From NCBI GenBank assembly GCA_030607235.1, contig JAUWEX010000078.1:1-6223 (forward strand): 6,223 nt of DNA, read 5' to 3'. Below, piece by piece: positions 5,168 to 6,223 of the stretch (the stretch's first letter is position 1; every line of letters starts with the position of its first letter). Under the pieces are notes generated by a model. The model did no database searches. It had not been told where the DNA came from and saw only the letters and a program-made list of their open reading frames with translations. The position numbers and the translations under genes are program-made. The stretch is from Planctomycetota bacterium. GTDB taxonomy: Bacteria > Planctomycetota > B129-G9.

Positions 5168-6223
5168 ATGAGAGTGAAGAACAAGAGGAAGACATCCGCC
5201 TCGCCCGCAAAGATCGTCGGCGCAGCCCTGATCGCTTTTGCGTTGTTCGCTTCGTTGCTGAGCGATACGCTGTTCGCCGAAGAAGCCCCGCCCCAACCCG
5301 AAACGCCCGACAAGGCCCCCGACAAAGACTTTCGCTCCGGCGTGAAGGTCTGCGTAGTACCAATACAAGGCGAGATCGACGAGCAAATGCTGTTTTTAGT
5401 AAAACGCAGCATACAGACCGCCAGGGAAAACGAAGTTGAATACTTCGTTCTGAACATTAACACACCCGGCGGGCGCTTGGACGTAATGGTGGATATTGGC
5501 GAAGATATAGCAGCATTAAAAGACGACGGAATAACATCCGTGGCCTTCGTTAATAAGGACGCCACATCGGCAGGCTCGTACATCACCCTCGCCTGCGACA
5601 AAATCGTTATGGCCAGCGGCGGCACGATCGGCTCCGCCGCGCCGGTCTTTATTGATGCCAGCGGCAACATAATCAGACTCGAAGATGACGACGAATATCG
5701 AATAAAAGTAATCGGCTATTGCAAGTCAAAATTCCGCGCAATGGCCAAACGAAAAGGACACAACCCGGATTTGGCCGAGGCGATGGTCGATTACAAAATC
5801 GCCATATTCTGGGCGACGATCGAAGACAAGGACGGCGGCACAACAACCCGTATCATCACCAAAGACGAAAAAGACAAAATCGAAGCGGCGGCAAAAGCGG
5901 CCTCCGAAAACGGGCTAGAGCCGCAGCAACGCATTGTCAAAGAAAAAACAATCGTTACAAACTTCCAACTGGTCAACCTCGATTACAAAGAGGCCGTCAA
6001 ATACCGCTTCGCCGACACGAGTGTCGACGGCGGCCTCGAGGGGGTCTACAAGTACCTCAAACTATCCGACCCCGAAGTTATCATGGTCGAAGAGACGATC
6101 GAAGAAGGCATGTTCGGCATCCTCAACAGCCCGCTGCTGCGAATGCTGCTGATGGTCCTGGGCATCGGCGGGGTTTTCATGGAGATCAAGACCCCCGGCT
6201 TCGGCGTACCGGGCATCGTAGGA
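5168..6223 (+). CDS. ClpP-class membrane serine protease of the NfeD family, C terminus cut by right window edge
   Basis: The frame stays open for 352 codons from ATG 5168 to the window end. Residues 1-37 are a signal peptide (basic start, hydrophobic about 16-31, likely cleavage after LFA). Residues about 58-300 form a ClpP-fold protease: VVPIQGEID (63-71), NINTPGGRLD (96-105), the nucleophile motif DATSAGSYI with Ser134, then GGTIGSAAPV (151-160). By alignment with the archaeal enzyme PH1510, whose Ser-Lys dyad is established, Lys180 (17 residues before KGHNPDLAEAMV, 196-207) is the catalytic lysine. Family members usually have GRN where this has GHN. Residues about 318-352 start the membrane part with LGIGGVFMEIKTPGFGVPG (331-349), a hallmark of NfeD proteins. 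The remaining spans and the usual C-terminal OB-fold would lie beyond the edge. The start follows AAAGGA (5151-5156) by 11 bases, rather long. Long NfeD proteins are commonly encoded beside SPFH/stomatin-like genes and linked to membrane quality control; the partner is not visible here. SppA-type peptidases are related but lack the PGFGVPG segment. Confidence 0.92.
   Translation, partial: MRVKNKRKTSASPAKIVGAALIAFALFASLLSDTLFAEEAPPQPETPDKAPDKDFRSGVKVCVVPIQGEIDEQMLFLVKRSIQTARENEVEYFVLNINTPGGRLDVMVDIGEDIAALKDDGITSVAFVNKDATSAGSYITLACDKIVMASGGTIGSAAPVFIDASGNIIRLEDDDEYRIKVIGYCKSKFRAMAKRKGHNPDLAEAMVDYKIAIFWATIEDKDGGTTTRIITKDEKDKIEAAAKAASENGLEPQQRIVKEKTIVTNFQLVNLDYKEAVKYRFADTSVDGGLEGVYKYLKLSDPEVIMVEETIEEGMFGILNSPLLRMLLMVLGIGGVFMEIKTPGFGVPGIVG

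Noticed and set aside
4648..5670. Open frame of 340 codons on the minus strand
   Set aside because: It runs antisense across the end of cobA-hemD, the intergenic region and the start of the NfeD gene. Both sense genes have clear family motifs, and this product has none.

Overview
The window is a chromosomal-looking stretch from a bacterium with a moderately GC-rich genome. It holds five protein-coding genes, two of them cut by the window edges. Three genes are on the minus strand and two on the plus strand. I see no tRNA, rRNA, CRISPR array, insertion sequence or phage signature. Most proteins carry export signals or membrane segments, and Shine-Dalgarno sites, a near-consensus sigma70 promoter and an intrinsic terminator are recognisable. 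The long signal-peptide-bearing S41 protease, the CobA-HemD fusion and the ClpP-class NfeD protein would suit a planctomycete, lentisphaeran or related lineage. That placement is a low-confidence inference.

Layout: positions 1-536 (minus) encode the N-terminal part of a membrane sensor with a DctB-like extracytoplasmic Cache domain; its output domain lies outside the window. Positions 582-770 (minus) encode a 62-residue single-span membrane protein with a predicted coiled coil, probably co-transcribed with the sensor. Positions 771-1042 are intergenic and hold a strong intrinsic terminator at 982-1014. Positions 1043-3304 (minus) encode a 753-residue exported S41 (carboxyl-terminal processing) protease with HEAT-like, PDZ and catalytic regions. 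A divergent promoter region fills 3305-3510. Positions 3511-5034 (plus) encode a fused uroporphyrinogen-III C-methyltransferase/uroporphyrinogen-III synthase (CobA-HemD), followed by a probable terminator. Positions 5168-6223 (plus) encode most of a ClpP-class membrane serine protease of the NfeD family, cut by the right edge.

How the genes relate: CobA-HemD makes uroporphyrinogen III and methylates it to precorrin-2, the entry to siroheme, cobalamin and heme d1. It has its own promoter and terminator and looks like a housekeeping gene sitting between two envelope proteases. The two proteases both use a serine-lysine mechanism and both act at or outside the membrane, but separate transcription units give no proof of joint action. 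The sensor and its small partner form a separate signalling unit.

I did not find a clearly new system. The points most worth a second look are the small membrane protein paired with the DctB-like sensor, the unassigned N-terminal region and HEAT-like repeats of the S41 protease, and a nine-G tract inside its catalytic domain. The two edge-truncated genes are identified here only from their visible parts.
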